64,000 nucleotides of DNA from Anaerophaga thermohalophila DSM 12881 (GTDB lineage: Bacteria; Bacteroidota; Bacteroidia; Bacteroidales; Marinilabiliaceae), in contig NZ_AEWI01000013.1 of the NCBI RefSeq assembly GCF_000191885.1, positions 62,001 through 126,000 on the forward strand, in the 5' to 3' direction. This document shows positions 61,070 to 64,000 of this stretch, piece by piece. The notes below the pieces were generated by a model. That model did no database searches, was not told the origin of the DNA, and worked only from the letters and a program-made list of their open reading frames with translations. Within the stretch, counting starts at the first letter, position 1. Each line of letters opens with the position of its first letter. The position numbers were made by a program, and so were the translations under genes.

Positions 61070-63505
61070 ATGAGAATATTGAAATTCGGGGGTACATCCG
61101 TCGGCTCAGCCGATAATATAGCCAAAGTTAAGAAAATTGTTGATGCCACAGAAGGTCAGATTGTTGTTGTAGTATCTGCGATCGGAGGGGTTACCGATCG
61201 ACTTATCAGTGCAGCACATAAGGCCGCCGAAGGTGACATTTCTTATGCCGCAGGAGTTGATAAGATAATCAACCAACATCAGCAAATCATCCATCAGCTT
61301 TTTCCTGACAGCAGATCGCGAGAGGCCATTCAGGAGAGTGTTGCTCCTGAGTATGATGAACTCAAGTCAATCAATAAAGGGGTATTTCTCATCCGCGAAT
61401 TGAGCGAAAAGAGTCTTGCCGGTATTTCAGGAATAGGTGAGAGGCTGGCGTCCAAAATAATTGCGGCATATCTTGATGCCCGTTGGTTCGACAGCCGGTT
61501 ATACATAAAATCCTATGTAGAATACGGACGTAACCAGGTCGATTTGCCGACTACCTATAAATTGCTACAGGAAGTACGTCCCCAACTTGGAAAACTTTCT
61601 CTTTTTCCGGGGTTCATAAGCAGCAATAAAAAAGGAGAAAATACAACGCTCGGGCGGGGTGGCTCAGATTATACCGCCTCTATTCTTGCTTCGGCATTTG
61701 ACGCTGAAATGCTGGAGATTTGGACCGATGTGGATGGATTTATGACAGCTGATCCCAAAGTCATAAGCAGAGCCTATTGTATAAATCACCTTAGCTATGC
61801 CGAAGCTATGGAGCTGTCGCATTTTGGTGCTAAGGTCATCTATCCACCCACAATTCTGCCTGTCTATCAAAAAAATATACCCGTAACCATTAAAAACACT
61901 TTTAATCCGCAGGCCCCCGGAACTGTGATCGACAAGGTGAAAGAAACTCCGGGCCCCCGTCAGATCAAGGGTATTTCCTCGATTAAAGATGTTTCCCTAC
62001 TCACCATTCAGGGAATTGGGATGGTGGGTGTCTCGGGCATTTCAATGCGCTTGTTCGCATCTCTGGCTGCCCGCGAAATTAATGTTATTCTTATTTCTCA
62101 GGCATCCTCCGAAAACAGCATCAGCATAGTGATAGATAGCCACCAAACCGAAAAAGCCAGGCAAGCTATCGAAAAAGAATTCAGCCGCGAACTTGCCGAC
62201 CGTCATATCAATAATATTATTGTGGATGACGAAATGGCTGTTGTAGCTATCGTGGGCGAGAATATGAAGCATACCACGGGCATAGCCGGGTTGTTGTTCA
62301 ACAGTGTTGGTAAGAACGGGGTCAATGTATATGCCATTGCTCAGGGAGCTTCAGAGCTCAATATTTCTTTTGTGATCAAAGAGAAAGACATCAAAAAAGC
62401 GCTGAATGTTATCCATGAGTCTTTCTTTCTTTCTGATTATTCGCGCCTTAACCTGTTTGTTGTCGGTAAAGGAACTGTTGGCAGCAAACTCATCCACAAA
62501 ATAGCGACACAAACCACGAAACTGATGAATGAAAACAGTTTAAAAATAAGGTTGGTAGGACTTGCAGGACGGCAATCAATGATTTTCGACAATGAAGGAC
62601 TGGATGCGGCATCGGTCGTTGAAAAGCTTGAAAAGGAAGGAATTCCGGGTAATGTCAAGGAGTTTCGCGACAGAATTATTGAAATGAATCTGGCCAACAG
62701 TGTTTTTGTGGATTGCACTGCAAGTGAAGAAGTTGCAGGGCTGTACCAGTCGTTACTGGAAGCCAATATTTCGGTGGTGACGGCCAATAAGATTGCCAGT
62801 TCTTCTTCGTTCGAAACTTATCACAAGCTTAAAGAAACCGCCCGTAAAAAAGGGGTTAAGTTTTTCTTTGAAACAAATGTGGGGGCGGGATTGCCAATTA
62901 TAGCACCAATTAATGACCTGGTAAGAAGCGGAGAAAAAATTGTCAGGCTCGAAGCGGTTCTTTCCGGAACCCTTAATTTTATTGTTAATACGCTGTCCGA
63001 AGATAAGCCTTTGTCCGAAGTTATCGTGGAGGCTAAAGAAAAAGGCTTTAGCGAACCCGATCCCAGGGTTGATCTAAGCGGAACCGACGTTGTCCGAAAG
63101 TCCCTCATCCTTGCAAGAGAAGCCGGTTACCCGCTTGAGGAATCGGATGTAGAGGTGGAACCTTTTGTTCCTCAGGATTATCTTGATTTGCCGTCTCTGG
63201 AAGAATTTATGGCGAAAATCAAGGAATTGGACCCGGTCTTCGAAAACAGAAGACAAAGAGCCGTTTCGGAAGGGAAAAGATTGCGCTATGCTGCCCGGAT
63301 GACCTCTGACGGAAAAGCAAAAGTGGGCTTGATGGAAGTTGATCAACATCATCCGTTTTATGATCTTGAAGGAAGCAATAATATTGTTTTAATCTGGTCG
63401 GAACACTATTTCGAGCATCCCATGCAAATCAAGGGGTATGGTGCCGGGGCCGATGTTACGGCAGCCGGGGTGTTTGCAGATATAATAAAAGTGGCTAATG
63501 TATAG
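61070..63505 (+). CDS. thrA: bifunctional aspartate kinase / homoserine dehydrogenase I
   Basis: An 811-residue fusion. Aspartokinase (1-about 290): LKFGGTSVGSADN, GERLASKIIAAYL, TLGRGGSDYTASILA, WTDVDGFMTADPKV. Two ACT domains follow (about 310-455): LLTIQGIGMVGVSGISMRLFASLA and VVAIVGENMKHTTGIAGLLFNSVGKNGVNVYAIAQGASELNISFVI. Homoserine dehydrogenase (465-811): FVVGKGTVGSKL, ANKIASSS, GLPIIAPINDL, LSGTLNFI, FSEPDPRVDLSGTDVVRK. Catalyses the first and third steps from aspartate to threonine; the ACT domains suggest threonine feedback inhibition. It is usually followed by thrB-thrC, but here a terminator and a tRNA follow. Confidence 0.96.
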   Translation: MRILKFGGTSVGSADNIAKVKKIVDATEGQIVVVVSAIGGVTDRLISAAHKAAEGDISYAAGVDKIINQHQQIIHQLFPDSRSREAIQESVAPEYDELKSINKGVFLIRELSEKSLAGISGIGERLASKIIAAYLDARWFDSRLYIKSYVEYGRNQVDLPTTYKLLQEVRPQLGKLSLFPGFISSNKKGENTTLGRGGSDYTASILASAFDAEMLEIWTDVDGFMTADPKVISRAYCINHLSYAEAMELSHFGAKVIYPPTILPVYQKNIPVTIKNTFNPQAPGTVIDKVKETPGPRQIKGISSIKDVSLLTIQGIGMVGVSGISMRLFASLAAREINVILISQASSENSISIVIDSHQTEKARQAIEKEFSRELADRHINNIIVDDEMAVVAIVGENMKHTTGIAGLLFNSVGKNGVNVYAIAQGASELNISFVIKEKDIKKALNVIHESFFLSDYSRLNLFVVGKGTVGSKLIHKIATQTTKLMNENSLKIRLVGLAGRQSMIFDNEGLDAASVVEKLEKEGIPGNVKEFRDRIIEMNLANSVFVDCTASEEVAGLYQSLLEANISVVTANKIASSSSFETYHKLKETARKKGVKFFFETNVGAGLPIIAPINDLVRSGEKIVRLEAVLSGTLNFIVNTLSEDKPLSEVIVEAKEKGFSEPDPRVDLSGTDVVRKSLILAREAGYPLEESDVEVEPFVPQDYLDLPSLEEFMAKIKELDPVFENRRQRAVSEGKRLRYAARMTSDGKAKVGLMEVDQHHPFYDLEGSNNIVLIWSEHYFEHPMQIKGYGAGADVTAAGVFADIIKVANV

Positions 63506-63547
63506 TAGAGGAACATTTTCAATCGTGACACAGTAAAAACAGATACT

Positions 63548-63577
63548 AAAAAAGGCCCGGAATTTCCGGGCCTTTTT
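63548..63577. terminator. bidirectional terminator between thrA and tRNA-Gly
   Basis: AAAAAGGCCCGGAA pairs perfectly with TTCCGGGCCTTTTT. The A- and T-runs on the two sides serve both convergent transcripts. Confidence 0.88.
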
Positions 63578-63587
63578 GTCTTTAATG

Positions 63588-63659
63588 AGCGGAAAACGGG
63601 AGTCGAACCCGCGACCCTCAGCTTGGGAAGCTGATGCTCTACCACTGAGCTATTTCCGC
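63588..63659 (-). tRNA. tRNA-Gly(CCC)
   Basis: A 72-nt tRNA on the minus strand: acceptor GCGGAAA/TTTCCGC, anticodon stem TCAGC/GCTGA with loop TTCCCAA (anticodon CCC), T-loop GGTTCGACTCC. The acceptor stem and T-arm are nearly identical to the Gly(GCC) tRNA at 55165. Confidence 0.95.
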
Positions 63660-63774
63660 AGATGTTAGTTCTGACCTTTTAGAAACAGACCTTTTTTCTG
63701 CCACAAAAATAGAAAAAATATTATTTTCTTCTCACAATTTTTCTTCTCTTTTCGGTTTCTGAAAACCAATTGCT

Positions 63775-64000
63775 TTAGTTATTCTTTTTCTGCTTCAGAG
63801 GAATTTCAAATCCGAAGGTACTTCCTTTTCCGATAGTACTTTCTACAATGAGCCTGCCACCATGTTGCTCTACGAATTCTCTTGAGATGGTGAGGCCAAG
63901 ACCGGAGCCTTTTTCTCCGTTTGTGCCTGGTTTGGGTGTTAAGAAACTTGAGCTTTTCAATTGTTCAACTTCTTCGGACGAAATACCGGCGCCAGTGTCA
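63775..64000 (-). CDS. histidine kinase C-terminus, 5'-truncated by window edge
   Basis: The final 74 residues of a HATPase_c domain: G1 box DTGAGIS, then KPGTNGEKGSGLGLTISREFVEQHGGRLIVESTIGKGSTFGFEIPL (G2 box with SGLGL). It ends at the stop codon at 63775. The sensory and HisKA parts lie beyond the window, so nothing can be said about the signal. Confidence 0.85.
   Translation of the reverse strand, partial: DTGAGISSEEVEQLKSSSFLTPKPGTNGEKGSGLGLTISREFVEQHGGRLIVESTIGKGSTFGFEIPLKQKKNN

Overview
The window is a chromosomal segment of a Bacteroidetes bacterium, most likely an anaerobic member of the Bacteroidales/Marinilabiliales type. Supporting evidence: a Gld-type ABC transporter set (gldA-gldF-gldG plus a DUF4340 protein), a GLPGLI-like lipoprotein, TAnnTTTG-type promoters with few Shine-Dalgarno sequences, a Wza/Wzc exopolysaccharide module, a flavodiiron protein, and a biotin-dependent Na+-pumping methylmalonyl-CoA decarboxylase cluster. 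No rRNA, phage, CRISPR array or transposase gene was seen. No ICE was seen either.

Layout. 1-8 kb: exopolysaccharide genes (Wza-like export lipoprotein and a Wzc-like kinase leftward; WecA-like transferase, glycosyltransferase and a second Wzc-like kinase rightward). 8-23 kb: core genes (murB, mltG, SPOR lipoprotein, flavodiiron protein, aminotransferase, ftsE-like, slyD-like FKBP, aroC, histidine kinase, tRNA-Pro, phoH, purC, a membrane-Nudix fusion, an rsmI-like methylase). 23.7-25.5 kb: pyrB-pyrI with a leader peptide/attenuator arrangement. 25.5-28.1 kb: thiM-thiE-thiD behind a TPP riboswitch. 28.1-32 kb: MazF-type toxin-antitoxin pair, M49 peptidase, thioesterase, broken SDR. 33-37.2 kb: methylmalonyl-CoA epimerase and the decarboxylase cluster mmdA-gamma-BCCP-mmdB, whose beta subunit is frameshifted. 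37.5 kb: an orphan cobalamin-riboswitch-like RNA. 37.7-46.3 kb: Gld operon, LolA-like carrier, FtsK, GLPGLI-like lipoprotein. 47-49 kb: carbamate kinase and a frame-broken catabolic ornithine carbamoyltransferase. 49.5-51.2 kb: a type II restriction-modification pair. 51.5-63.5 kb: mazG, a GH16-like protein lacking the catalytic glutamates, tRNA-Leu and tRNA-Gly, an exonuclease/GIY-YIG fusion, prfC, thrA, and tRNA-Gly(CCC).

The most unusual content is non-coding. Short mobile-looking repeats fill nearly every intergenic gap. Family A is a 94-97 bp imperfect hairpin with a short tail. It sits at GATGAAA-like sites, which are often the start codons of genes. It occurs singly, in head-to-tail arrays, and in a long form carrying a second palindrome. 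One copy splits the restriction endonuclease gene, and removing exactly 94 bp restores a 246-residue reading frame, so it is a real insertion. Families B (about 141 bp) and C (about 143 bp) share terminal inverted repeats of the type GAGtgCaGTaTAAAAAGC and look like MITEs. One B copy separates the TPP riboswitch from thiM, and another was itself invaded by a triple A array.

Four genes (SDR, mmdB, GLPGLI-like, arcB) carry single-base insertions, three of them in homopolymers. These may be sequencing errors or real decay. All identifications rest on reading the sequence and on motif knowledge; no database search was run.
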